From Bacteroidota bacterium (GTDB lineage Bacteria; Bacteroidota; Bacteroidia; 2-12-FULL-35-15), in assembly GCA_003151815.1 (NCBI GenBank), contig PLYN01000045.1, forward strand, positions 208,593 through 272,592: a stretch of DNA of 64,000 bases. The letters are read 5' to 3'. The position numbers and the translations under genes are program-made. The stretch's first letter is position 1. Each line of letters begins with the position of its first letter. Shown here in pieces: positions 17,998 to 26,308 of this stretch. The notes below the pieces were generated by a model. That model saw nothing but the letters and a program-made list of their open reading frames with translations, ran no database searches and was not told the origin of the DNA.

Positions 17998-18462
17998 TTA
18001 CACTGAGAGCCACCGAGAATTCACAGAGAGCCACAGAGTTTAAAGTTTATACCTTTTTAGTCCATTCTTAAGTAATGTTACATTAAAATTTATAAGCAAA
18101 CCTATCGTCATTTTCGAAAATTTCATATAGGTTAGAATCTGTGCTTCATGAACAGGATTGAAGGCATCAACTGTTTTTAATTCAATAATTACAGTATTTT
18201 CAACTAAAATATCTATTCTGTAGCCACAATCTAATTTTATTTCTTTGTAAACAACGGGAACGGGTTTCTGTTGTTCAACAATTAAACCGGAATTTCGCAT
18301 CTCAAATACCAAACACTCTTCATAAGCAGATTCCAATAATCCTGGTCCAAGACATCTATGTACTTCAATAGCGCATCCTATTATTTTTTCAGTAATTTGG
18401 TTTATCTCCATAATTGTTTTACTCTGTGAAACTCTGTGAATTCTCCGTGAAACTCTGTGTAA
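17998..18462. mobile_element. Candidate mini-element: GxxExxY gene with 44-bp inverted repeats
   Basis: Bases 17998-18041 and 18419-18462 are inverted copies of a 44-bp sequence with the shared core GAGAATTCACAGAG and shared outer end TTACAC; about 34-36 of 44 positions agree. They enclose exactly one gene, whose stop codon lies at the inner edge of one repeat. The unit (465 bp) splits two paralogous caspase genes that otherwise would be adjacent. No target-site duplication was identified. Solo copies related to the ends lie at about 33915-33990 and, more distantly, 50337-50423. Confidence 0.6.
18040..18411 (-). CDS. GxxExxY protein (PD-(D/E)xK_3 nuclease-fold family)
   Basis: A 123-residue soluble protein. 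GLLESAY at about residues 24-30 is the family-naming GxxExxY motif, and RIDILV...VIIELKTVD (about 69-85) has the Asp and Glu-x-Lys arrangement of the PD-(D/E)xK nuclease core, followed by a QILTYMK helix. The fold suggests a DNA-cutting or DNA-binding protein, but activity of this family is not established to my knowledge. The gene is bracketed by 44-bp inverted repeats and its stop codon TAA falls in the sequence AAACTTTAAACTCTGTGG at the repeat edge. It interrupts the caspase cluster, consistent with arrival by insertion. Confidence 0.9.
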   Translation of the reverse strand: MEINQITEKIIGCAIEVHRCLGPGLLESAYEECLVFEMRNSGLIVEQQKPVPVVYKEIKLDCGYRIDILVENTVIIELKTVDAFNPVHEAQILTYMKFSKMTIGLLINFNVTLLKNGLKRYKL

Positions 18463-18500
18463 CTATTAATGAATAATCGAAAAAAGCATTGAGTTAAAAA

Positions 18501-20516
18501 TTATTTCAACTTAAAACTGCCCCATTTATCAATCTCTTCAGGACTGAACAAAACTTGCGGGCTTTGTTTTTTACTATTTGTTCTTATCGATTCCAATCCT
18601 ACTTTTTCTTTTAAAAAAGAATCTAATTCTGAAAAAGAAACATCACCTTTCGTCTCTTGAAATTTCTTTAAAAGAAAATAAGTGAACATGCCGTGTTGCT
18701 TTTCTTTCCAAGGTAAAGATGATTCTTCACCGGAACTTGCTGTAAATACTACAATATTTCCTTTCAGGTAATCTACCTTTGGTGTTATCCTAACCCCTCT
18801 GGCTGCTAATAATCCTGCCTCACGACCACCGCCACTAAAACAAGCATCCATAAAAACAGTTATTTGCTGTGAAGGAAACTCCGTCAGTTTTTGGTATAAA
18901 GATGAAAGTTTTATGGCAGATGAAATATTACTTCCGCTCACATCAACGGGAATTAAATAAGGTTCCTTTGTTGTCTCATCAGGCAGCCCGTGCCCGGCAT
19001 AATAAACTATCACATTTGCTTTACCATTCGTAACCTGAATTAATTTATTGATCTTATCAATTGCCTGTGATAATTTACCGGCAGTTGCATTTAATAAACA
19101 AGTAATGTTTTTTTCAGGAACACCAAAAGTCTTCAGGAAATATTCTTTAAAAACCAAGGCATCATTACCGGCAAATTCAACGTTCATTTCGCTTGTAAGG
19201 TTTTGTTGAAAGCTTGAATAATCTTCATTGCCAATAATTAAAGCAAATTTATTTTCATCCATATTATTATTAACCGGAATATTTTTATCTACATCTGATG
19301 TCAATGAAACATTGTCGATGCTAATTGGTTTATCGTATTGCGAATTTACATCAATATGTTGAGTTTTAGATAATGTTTGCTCTAAAGACACTGTCAATGT
19401 TCTGTTATCACCATATTTTCTATAGTGTTCCGACATTAATATCCGTATTGGAATATCAGAACCATTATATCTTTTATTGGCAAAAAACTCATAATTAATG
19501 ACTCTGCTTTCATTAGGTTTTAGAATAGGAATATTATAGTGTGTTTCGTTTGCAGGAAATACGTTTTCTGGATTTACAAAACCAATGTTAATATCTGAGG
19601 CGTCACCTTGACCTTTATTTTGTATCACAAGGTTTAACGAAACAGTATTACCTAATTTTATTTTTCCTTCTTCATTGGTAGTAAATTTATAATCGGCAAT
19701 AACAACATCAGGATGTTTAAATTCCTGAGTATTCAAAGAAATTTTAAATGGATCGGCATCAAAATGATTTCCTTCCCTAATAGTGATCTGAAATTCAGCT
19801 TTGTCGGAACCTAATTGCATATTCCCGGAAACAGGGATACATATTGGCATTTCTTTGCCAGGTATCAAATTTCCACAGGTTTGCTCTTTTAAAAACTGAA
19901 TTCCTCTAACGTTATTTACTTCCTCTATTTCCGCAACAAGATTATATGCCTCACCTTTCCCATTATTTAATATAGTGAATTTTATTTCCGCATTTTCATT
20001 GGCATCTAACAGTTGATTGTTATTTCCTTTTTGGTCATTGAATATAATATTTGATACAATTAAATCGGCAGGAGCCGAAGGCTTTGGTATTGTTATTTCT
20101 TCAGCTATTTCAGTTTTTGAATTATTAATTGTTTTAAAAGCACTTTCGGAAAAATGTGTACATACAGGAAGCGTTGCACAAGACGAACAAACTTTAACTT
20201 TGATCTTTCCTTTAATTCGCGAAAACTCGGCTTCAGATAAATCTGTTTTTTTTGTTATGTGTTGCCATTCACCCCCATAATCAACTTCAGTTCCATTATG
20301 AATTTCCCTCTTAACTGAAATTTCAGAACCGTTTTCATCGATAATAGTTACTCTGGATTCAAAACCATTATCACATTTTTTATAATTCCAATTAAAATCA
20401 TAAGTAACAAATAGTGTATGTTTTTCAATGCTAAAATCTACATTACTTATGTCCTGTGAATAACATAGAACAGAAAACGATAAAAAAAACAGAAATAATA
20501 TTTTTTTAGTTTTCAT
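18501..20516 (-). CDS. Exported caspase-like (C14) protease, long paralogue with CARDB-like domains
   Basis: A 671-residue protein with signal peptide (MKTKKILFLFFLSFSVLCYS). Residues about 22-130 match the N-terminal domain of the neighbouring short caspase (ISNVDFSIEKHTLFV; KVKVCSSCAT). Residues about 150-380 are two Ig-like/CARDB-like domains (LLDANENAEIKFTILNNGKG; KLGNTVSLNLVIQNKGQG). The caspase domain occupies about 424-640, with ALIIGNEDY, His509 in YYAGHGLPD and Cys559 in FMDACFSGGG, so it should be active. It lacks a recognisable T9SS sorting tail. The gene lies 34 bases downstream of a DUF4384 gene, a partner often found with bacterial caspases. Role (envelope proteolysis, stress response or programmed death) is open. 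Confidence 0.88.
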   Translation of the reverse strand: MKTKKILFLFFLSFSVLCYSQDISNVDFSIEKHTLFVTYDFNWNYKKCDNGFESRVTIIDENGSEISVKREIHNGTEVDYGGEWQHITKKTDLSEAEFSRIKGKIKVKVCSSCATLPVCTHFSESAFKTINNSKTEIAEEITIPKPSAPADLIVSNIIFNDQKGNNNQLLDANENAEIKFTILNNGKGEAYNLVAEIEEVNNVRGIQFLKEQTCGNLIPGKEMPICIPVSGNMQLGSDKAEFQITIREGNHFDADPFKISLNTQEFKHPDVVIADYKFTTNEEGKIKLGNTVSLNLVIQNKGQGDASDINIGFVNPENVFPANETHYNIPILKPNESRVINYEFFANKRYNGSDIPIRILMSEHYRKYGDNRTLTVSLEQTLSKTQHIDVNSQYDKPISIDNVSLTSDVDKNIPVNNNMDENKFALIIGNEDYSSFQQNLTSEMNVEFAGNDALVFKEYFLKTFGVPEKNITCLLNATAGKLSQAIDKINKLIQVTNGKANVIVYYAGHGLPDETTKEPYLIPVDVSGSNISSAIKLSSLYQKLTEFPSQQITVFMDACFSGGGREAGLLAARGVRITPKVDYLKGNIVVFTASSGEESSLPWKEKQHGMFTYFLLKKFQETKGDVSFSELDSFLKEKVGLESIRTNSKKQSPQVLFSPEEIDKWGSFKLK

Positions 20517-20550
20517 TGAAAAAGTTGTTACAGTTAAACACAGAATGTAG

Positions 20551-21372
20551 TTATTTCTGAATAGATAATGTTAAATATTCCACTTTTCGTTGGTCAGGCA
20601 TAATAGAATAAATCCAAGTAAAAATGTTTTCGTTCGTTGTCATTTGCTCTTTATCCATTTTAATAAATGGGACAAGCGTTTTCGTAAAAACAAAAATCAA
20701 ACGGTTGGTTTCCTGCTGTTTTAATTCGGTATGAAGTGTGTAATCAATTTTTGCAATCGGGTAATTGCATGATTCCAGAGGCTTGCACATTGCCTGTTTC
20801 TCATATGCATTCGGATACATTACAAATGCTTCCTTGTCTGTAATATTAAAAATAGTCAGGTAGCAGGCTTGAGTTACTTTAACAGTAAACGTTAATTTAT
20901 CATCATTGTTGTAAGTACCTTTTATACCTTCAATGTTTGCATCAAATGTTATATCAGGCTTGGTTTCATATTTTATTACAGTGGCATCTATCGTAACTTC
21001 GTAAATAATTTCAAACTCACTTTTGCAATATATCTTTTCGTTTTTTATTTCGTAGGATTGTACGGCTCCCTGTATTTCCGATTGGATATCAGAACTGAAA
21101 AATTGGGAGTAATCATTTTTCTGCTGACTTGTAAAAAGCAATTCATAGGAATTAATATGTTCGCCTATTCCTGCGGCTTTCAAAGCATTTATTTTCGCAT
21201 CGTTCAATGCCTGCGCTTTCGCCTGGTTGGGGCTTACATCACCTGCAATGAAAGCTGCGCCATTAATTCCACTTAACGCGATACTTTTTTGTGCAAGTAA
21301 ATTATTCGCGCTAAGCAGAATTAAAAAACACAGAAAAAAATTATTGCTCTTTCGACATCTTCTCCATTTCAC
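20551..21372 (-). CDS. Exported DUF4384-containing protein
   Basis: About 273 residues from GTG 21372, which yields a good signal peptide (basic KWRRCRK, then FFLCFLILLSANNLLAQ); an ATG frame from 21426 gives an overlong N-terminus. The first half (IALSGINGAAFIAGDV...AKAQALNDAKINALKAAGI) resembles the LPP20/FlgO-type fold, and the second half (about 150-260) matches DUF4384: DKLTFTVKVTQACYLTIFNI, then FVMYPNAYEKQ and a terminal LIFVFTK strand. DUF4384 proteins are commonly encoded beside secreted caspases or fused to kinases. The start overlaps the upstream lipoprotein gene by about 32 bases, and the long caspase gene follows 34 bases later, so the three probably form an operon. Confidence 0.75.
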   Translation of the reverse strand: MKWRRCRKSNNFFLCFLILLSANNLLAQKSIALSGINGAAFIAGDVSPNQAKAQALNDAKINALKAAGIGEHINSYELLFTSQQKNDYSQFFSSDIQSEIQGAVQSYEIKNEKIYCKSEFEIIYEVTIDATVIKYETKPDITFDANIEGIKGTYNNDDKLTFTVKVTQACYLTIFNITDKEAFVMYPNAYEKQAMCKPLESCNYPIAKIDYTLHTELKQQETNRLIFVFTKTLVPFIKMDKEQMTTNENIFTWIYSIMPDQRKVEYLTLSIQK

Positions 21373-21910
21373 TGTTGAAGATATCTTCGAATTTCTTTTT
21401 ATCATAATCCAACTTAAGTGCTTCATTTTTTGAAATTTTATCGCTTACTCCATCTAATATGGATTTTTTTGAAATCTCAACAGCTGCCCAATACGTAAAA
21501 CCTCCATCTGTTTCTTTAAAGATTTTTTCGTCCATCACTTGTACATCTGTTAATGTTTGTTCAACAACTTCTCGAGATAACTCTTCAAACTTATTTTCAA
21601 AATCCTGTTTGTTACTTACAGTTCTTTGATTGGTATATTGATCAGTAACTCTTTTAACGAGTGCTTTTATATTACCCGCTGCTTCGGCTTTTGCATTTTG
21701 CAACGCAATTTTTTTTGCTGTTGCCAGATCAGGACTTTTTCCGGATTGTTTTGCTCTGAAATAATCTTTATCCGATTTGTATTTGTTTTCAGAGAAAGGA
21801 ACGGTAATCTCTTGCGCTCCTGTAACTTTTTGAATTTTTTTTGTGTGCTTGCATGATGCAAGACCAACAATGGCAGTAAAGCCAATTAGAATAATTCGAT
21901 TCGATTTCAT
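21341..21910 (-). CDS. LPP20-type lipoprotein
   Basis: A 189-residue lipoprotein: a hydrophobic N-terminus ends VGLASC, a lipobox that should be acylated by Lgt/LspA and possibly Lnt. The body has DLATAKKIALQNAKAEAAGN (about 62-81), the helix signature of the LPP20/FlgO superfamily, followed by a beta-rich QVMDEKIFKETDGGFTYWAA block. It is the first gene of the caspase cluster and is translationally overlapped by the DUF4384 gene. A scaffold or sensor role for the cluster at the outer membrane is a plausible inference. The 293 bases upstream, shared with the divergent gene at 22204, must contain its promoter. Confidence 0.7.
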   Translation of the reverse strand: MKSNRIILIGFTAIVGLASCKHTKKIQKVTGAQEITVPFSENKYKSDKDYFRAKQSGKSPDLATAKKIALQNAKAEAAGNIKALVKRVTDQYTNQRTVSNKQDFENKFEELSREVVEQTLTDVQVMDEKIFKETDGGFTYWAAVEISKKSILDGVSDKISKNEALKLDYDKKKFEDIFNSEMEKMSKEQ

Positions 21911-22171
21911 TTTGATTTGTTTTAGATTGTTTAAAATAAAAATTCTATGTAACTCGCATATAACATAGTTAATTTAACCAATTGCGAATATTATACCAAA
22001 TATAGTAAATAGTTTGTAGAGTATTTTATTAATTAAAGTATCGTTATTGGAGTGAAAGTATTGTATTTGTTCAGTAACAAGTGCTCAGAACTCATAAAAA
22101 TAAATTGATTTGTGAAACTGTTAAATTTTGTTAAGCTATTTTTTGCAATTCAGATATTACATTTAAATACC

Positions 22172-22179
22172 TAATTTTG
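22172..22179 (+). promoter_or_regulatory. Bacteroidota-type -7 element upstream of the gene at 22204
   Basis: TAATTTTG matches the TAnnTTTG -7 consensus and lies 24 bases before the ATG at 22204. A TTG at 22143-22145 is further upstream than the usual -33 spacing, so only the -7 box is convincing. The remaining bases of the 21911-22203 intergenic region show no other feature. Confidence 0.5.
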
Positions 22180-22203
22180 TAGGTAAGCAATAACAAAAAT
22201 ACA

Positions 22204-23910
22204 ATGAAAAACTTTTTTAAAATACTCGCCCTTTCAGGAATACTTATTTGTTTGGGTCACAAAGCCTTTGCACAAGAGGATGAAGAAGCGATGCTTCAGC
22301 AGCTTGAAAAGGACGATCAAACGGCGATTGATGCAATTGCCATGTATCCCGCCCAAACCAGGGTTGACATTTTAGAGGCAGCCAAATTTCCGGAAGTGGT
22401 TGTTCGTCTGGATGCCATGCAGAAAAAAACAAAAGAAAAATTTACTGATCTGTTAGCTCCATACAGCAAAGAGGAACAGGAAAAAATATGGAACATGACC
22501 CGCTACCCTTCACTTATATCTGATATCGCATTCGATCATCCTAAATCGGAAGCAGAGATAAATACCATTCTTCTTAAATACCCTGAAGAAATACATGCTA
22601 CCGCCTTAGAAGAAGGGATGAAAAATTACGATTTACTTCTTAAGATCGCACAAAAAAACAGACTCTACGAAACTAATTTTGAAGATCTGATGCGCAATTA
22701 TCCACCGGTTACTGTTAGCGCTTATCACAATTTGATTGACCAACCAGAGATATTAAATACGCTTTCCGACAATATGCAAATGACAGTGCTTATCGGAGAC
22801 CTTTACAGAAGTGATCCTAAATGGGTATTATACAAAACCGATTCTCTGAATCAGGCATTAACTCAGCAAAATGCGCAGGCGGCGACAGATTGGCAAAAAA
22901 GTCTGAACGATAATCCTCAGGCGCTTCAGGAATATACAGACGCAGCGCAGCAATATGCGCAAGACAATAATGTGCAACCCACTGATTATACAACACCTTA
23001 CAACACAGATATATCAGGATACTCAACCTATTCTTATAATTGGTGGTATGGTTATCCTACCTGGTATCCCTATTCCTACTGGGATCCATATCCATATTGG
23101 TATGACCTTGGATTTTATTATGGTCCGGGTAGAAGACCTGTTTTTTTCGGAATGCCTTCTTCACATTTTATGAATTGGTATTTTTACAATCCTACAAACT
23201 GGAGTCGATACCCTGAGTTTGGAAACCATTGTTATACATACTACGACAATCATCCCGGTTATCGGTATAGCAACAATGTAAGCAGAAGTGTGAACGAATG
23301 GCGAGGCAGAAACAGAGATGTTGTGAATGATGATTGGAACAGGGACAAAGCAGGTCGCACGCAACGTTTCAGTGAATTCGGAAAAATGGAAACCAACAGG
23401 AATAATTACAATTCAAGCAACCCAAAGCATCCGATGGAACGTTCAGAATTCGTTAATCAGAACAGAAGTAGTTATCCTACCATCAAAGTTGCAGCAGTCT
23501 CCAACGAAAGGTCAAGGTCTGAAATGCATACCCAGAGTGCCAATCCCCGTGTAAATGTTCCGGCTTCACTTCATCAGGAAAGTTCACACTCCAATTCTCA
23601 GGAACAAAGAAACACATCACAACCCAGAGAAAATCAACAAATGAGGGGAAATCAATCTGACAATAGGATTACGCCATCTCCTTCAGGGGCACAACATTCG
23701 AATACAAACCAGTCAAGGGATGCTCAACATTTTCATCAAAGTACATGGCAACAAGGGCAATCTCAGCAACACAATTCTCAACCTGCTGCTCGTCCAGTCT
23801 CTCAACCCAGCCGTTCACCAAGTGGTGGTGGAAATATTGGCGGTGGTAATAATGGTGGTGGTAACAGAGGCGGTGATGGAAATGGCGGAGGCGGTGGCAG
23901 AAGGAGATAA
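22204..23910 (+). CDS. Secreted W/Y-rich, Q/N-rich protein (DUF3300-like N-terminus)
   Basis: A 568-residue exported protein with signal peptide (MKNFFKILALSGILICLGHKAFA). Residues about 30-250 are helical and weakly recall DUF3300 proteins (IDAIAMYPAQTRVDILEA; FTDLLAPYSKEEQEKIWNM). Residues about 275-325 are extremely rich in Trp, Tyr and Pro (NWWYGYPTWYPYSYWDPYP), 400-540 are rich in Asn, Gln and Ser, and the last 30 residues are mostly Gly with a basic end GGRRR. The low-complexity tail suggests a surface or matrix protein. No enzyme motif and no T9SS sorting domain were seen. It is a monocistron, convergent with lnt. Confidence 0.65.
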   Translation: MKNFFKILALSGILICLGHKAFAQEDEEAMLQQLEKDDQTAIDAIAMYPAQTRVDILEAAKFPEVVVRLDAMQKKTKEKFTDLLAPYSKEEQEKIWNMTRYPSLISDIAFDHPKSEAEINTILLKYPEEIHATALEEGMKNYDLLLKIAQKNRLYETNFEDLMRNYPPVTVSAYHNLIDQPEILNTLSDNMQMTVLIGDLYRSDPKWVLYKTDSLNQALTQQNAQAATDWQKSLNDNPQALQEYTDAAQQYAQDNNVQPTDYTTPYNTDISGYSTYSYNWWYGYPTWYPYSYWDPYPYWYDLGFYYGPGRRPVFFGMPSSHFMNWYFYNPTNWSRYPEFGNHCYTYYDNHPGYRYSNNVSRSVNEWRGRNRDVVNDDWNRDKAGRTQRFSEFGKMETNRNNYNSSNPKHPMERSEFVNQNRSSYPTIKVAAVSNERSRSEMHTQSANPRVNVPASLHQESSHSNSQEQRNTSQPRENQQMRGNQSDNRITPSPSGAQHSNTNQSRDAQHFHQSTWQQGQSQQHNSQPAARPVSQPSRSPSGGGNIGGGNNGGGNRGGDGNGGGGGRRR

Positions 23911-23944
23911 TTCAATGTGTATTTGACATCCTACTTTAAGAAAC

Positions 23945-25588
23945 TTATTCGTTATAAGCTCTAATTTTAAAACGAATAAACCAGGAATAGAGAACCAAAA
24001 TAAAAGATAGATACATCGCGAAGCGTGCGATATAATCGCCAAATCGCGTATACAACGTCTGTTCGCTATTCAATATTATTTCGCCTTTTATTACAGCCGG
24101 AGTCCACCATTGCGTAGGTTGTTGTATTTCGCCTTTCGGATCAATAATACAAGCAACGCCAACATTTGCAGAACGTACAATGTATCTTCGCGTTTCAATT
24201 GCTCTTAATGCACCGTATTTTAAAAGTTGCTTGTAGCCGGGAGTATCGCCCCACCAGCCATCATTGGTGATGATGGAAATAAATTGAGCACCATTTTTTA
24301 CATACCCACTTACATACTCACCATAAATACTTTCGTAGCAAATTACAGGAGCTGTTTTTATTGCGCTATCCCTTGAAACAAATACGCTGCGTTCATCTTG
24401 TATTCCTAAACTTCCAATTGTTCCTCCTAAATTAATTGCTAATTTTCCAAAATATTTAAATATAAACGGGAAGGGCATTTTTTCAACACCCGGCACTAAT
24501 TTCGACTTATGATAAATTTGAATGATACTGCTGCTATCCAATTGTATTGCGGTATTATAAGCATCATAATAGGCATCGTCATCCGTAAATTTGCGAGCCG
24601 TTGATGATAAAGCTTCTCCTTTTTTATATGCTTTTGCAGTAGATGCTCCAATAATTATTTTAAGTTTTGGAAAGGGTTTTAAAAACTGTTTTAACGTTCT
24701 GATGCTGTTACTTTGATATAACACATCCTCCCATAAATTTTCTGTTAAAGCTGTTTCAGGAAATACTAAATAGTCGGTACTCGAATCTGTTTTTTCTGCG
24801 GCCATTTGCAACATTTTTTGCAATTGCTCTTCAAATCCGGAAACAAATTTTTCATTATAAGGATCAACATTGGGTTGAACAATCACCACTGTTACTTTTT
24901 TTCCTGTTGGATTTTTTATAAATGGAAACATTGCAACAGAAATAATTATCGGGAGAATAATTAAAATAATTATAGCAATAATTTTTGTTTTAACCTCAAC
25001 CCCTTTCTTTGAGGCATCATCCTCCTTCGACTTTTTCTCCGAAGGAGAAGGGAAGAGAAAACATGAAAACACCAAACAATTAACAACAAGCACCCATAAG
25101 CTGCCACCAAATACTCCCGTATATTCATACCATTGAATCCAGTCAGGCGTATCTGCAAATGCATTGCCCAATGTAAGCCAGGGCCAGGTTAGATCCCAAT
25201 CCAAATGTAAAAATTCAAAAGTGATCCAAAAGCAGATAAAAATAATATTGCCCCATTTTTTACCCAATCGTTTTTTAACTTTATGAAACAATAAAAATAC
25301 TATTGTCATCAATAAAGAATTACATATAATAGCCATAGCAGCTCCACCGAAAGAAGCATTTTTTACCCACCAGGTTGTTAAAACATTCCAGGTAAAAAAT
25401 GTTAAAAAGCTACAACCAAAAAGAGTAAGTGTTTTATAATATTGAGGGGTTTTGAATATCGTATGTTCTACTATCAATATAGGAACAAAGGCTATAAATA
25501 ATAAAGGAACAAAGCCATTTGGAAACCATGCTAATGTTAATAGCAATCCGCTTAAAAGAGAGAGTAAAAAAAGTTGATAGGTTTTCAC
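23945..25588 (-). CDS. lnt: Apolipoprotein N-acyltransferase
   Basis: Inner-membrane enzyme of 547 residues that adds the third acyl chain to lipoproteins. Seven to eight hydrophobic helices surround a periplasmic nitrilase domain (about 232-500). The catalytic triad is visible: Glu278 in VFPETALTEN, Lys361 in YHKSKLVPGVE and Cys417 in APVICYESIYGE. WPWLTLGNA (about 135-143) is the conserved membrane-side motif. Residues about 181-202, SPSEKKSKEDDASKKG and following, form an unusual charged insert in a cytoplasmic loop encoded by repeat sequence at 24994-25055. It serves the lipoproteins of this window (GldB, the LPP20-type protein, the one at 63369). Confidence 0.92.
   Translation of the reverse strand: MKTYQLFLLSLLSGLLLTLAWFPNGFVPLLFIAFVPILIVEHTIFKTPQYYKTLTLFGCSFLTFFTWNVLTTWWVKNASFGGAAMAIICNSLLMTIVFLLFHKVKKRLGKKWGNIIFICFWITFEFLHLDWDLTWPWLTLGNAFADTPDWIQWYEYTGVFGGSLWVLVVNCLVFSCFLFPSPSEKKSKEDDASKKGVEVKTKIIAIIILIILPIIISVAMFPFIKNPTGKKVTVVIVQPNVDPYNEKFVSGFEEQLQKMLQMAAEKTDSSTDYLVFPETALTENLWEDVLYQSNSIRTLKQFLKPFPKLKIIIGASTAKAYKKGEALSSTARKFTDDDAYYDAYNTAIQLDSSSIIQIYHKSKLVPGVEKMPFPFIFKYFGKLAINLGGTIGSLGIQDERSVFVSRDSAIKTAPVICYESIYGEYVSGYVKNGAQFISIITNDGWWGDTPGYKQLLKYGALRAIETRRYIVRSANVGVACIIDPKGEIQQPTQWWTPAVIKGEIILNSEQTLYTRFGDYIARFAMYLSFILVLYSWFIRFKIRAYNE
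24994..25055. repeat. Palindromic repeat (family D-like) inside lnt
   Basis: CCTCAACCCCTTTCTTTGAGG and, 20 bases on, CTTCGACTTTTTCTCCGAAGG with GAGAAGGG are nested hairpins resembling the family D sequence. They encode the charged cytoplasmic insert of Lnt without breaking the frame. Confidence 0.6.
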
Positions 25589-25621
25589 ATACTTGATTTA
25601 AAAACAAAAATACGAAAGTTT

Positions 25622-26272
25622 TTAGCCTTCATCAGAACTAACTAAACATTTTGGGATATTCCATTTGCCGTACCAATCCTGTAATCTTATTATTGAACCA
25701 TCGCAGTTTAAAAAATTTCCCTGCAAATCTTTTTTTATCATTCGAAGTTTCCCATTATTTAGTGCATCCATAATTATTTTTTGCATTTCTTTTTTAGATG
25801 CATTTTTATATTTTGAAACCGCTTCTATTCCTTGTTTGTTATTATATAAATCCATCATAGAACTAACAGAGTCAGGCAAACTATTTTCTTCCAACTGATG
25901 TTTTTTAAATTGAATTTTATTTCTTTTTTCATGAGCAATGCCTAATTTTTCAGCTCTCCTTTTTCCAATTTCAAGAGCTAAAGTTGCCATCCAATAGGCA
26001 TGTTTGAATGCATCTAACTTACCACCATTATTATCATTTCCAATTGTTCCTGCTCTTTTTATTGAGTCCACATCCTGTTGCACATCTTTAGTAATTAAAA
26101 ATGCTTTTTTAGCTTTGAAAGGATGTGCAAATACCCAGATTTTTTCGGGTCGGGAGAGTTTAAAAAATTCGTCTGCTATAGAAGATTGTGCAGGTGAATA
26201 GAAAAAAGAAAAAAAGAAAAAAAGAATTATGAAAACAGAACTAATAAATGACTTAATTGACACGAATTTCAC
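25622..26272 (-). CDS. Exported DUF6973-like protein
   Basis: A 216-residue protein starting with GTG 26272 (or GTG 26263), both of which lie in a CACGAATTTCACGAATT repeat. A hydrophobic signal segment (SSVFIILFFFFSFFYSPAQ) precedes a helical domain with DAFKHAYWMATLALEIG (about 87-103), EKLGIAHEKR and MDLYNNKQG, the pattern of the DUF6973 family, with conserved His residues that could bind a metal. Function is unknown. It is between lnt and porU2 on the same strand, and no operon partner is obvious. No motif of a known hydrolase was recognised. Confidence 0.6.
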   Translation of the reverse strand: MKFVSIKSFISSVFIILFFFFSFFYSPAQSSIADEFFKLSRPEKIWVFAHPFKAKKAFLITKDVQQDVDSIKRAGTIGNDNNGGKLDAFKHAYWMATLALEIGKRRAEKLGIAHEKRNKIQFKKHQLEENSLPDSVSSMMDLYNNKQGIEAVSKYKNASKKEMQKIIMDALNNGKLRMIKKDLQGNFLNCDGSIIRLQDWYGKWNIPKCLVSSDEG

Positions 26273-26301
26273 GAATTAAAAATTAAAAATTTGTGTCATG
26301 G
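26256..26301. repeat. Family H inverted repeat at the start of the DUF6973-like gene
   Basis: GACACGAATTTCACGAATT and AAAATTTGTGTCATGG form an inverted repeat around an AAAAATTA spacer. The start codon of the gene at 25622-26272 (GTG AAA TTC GTG) lies in this repeat on the minus strand. Confidence 0.6.
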
Positions 26302-26308
26302 TTTTTCA

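Noticed and set aside
16692..20516. Caspases as an intracellular anti-phage abortive infection system
   Set aside because: Both have clear signal peptides and lie beside exported partners, which does not fit cytoplasmic effectors.
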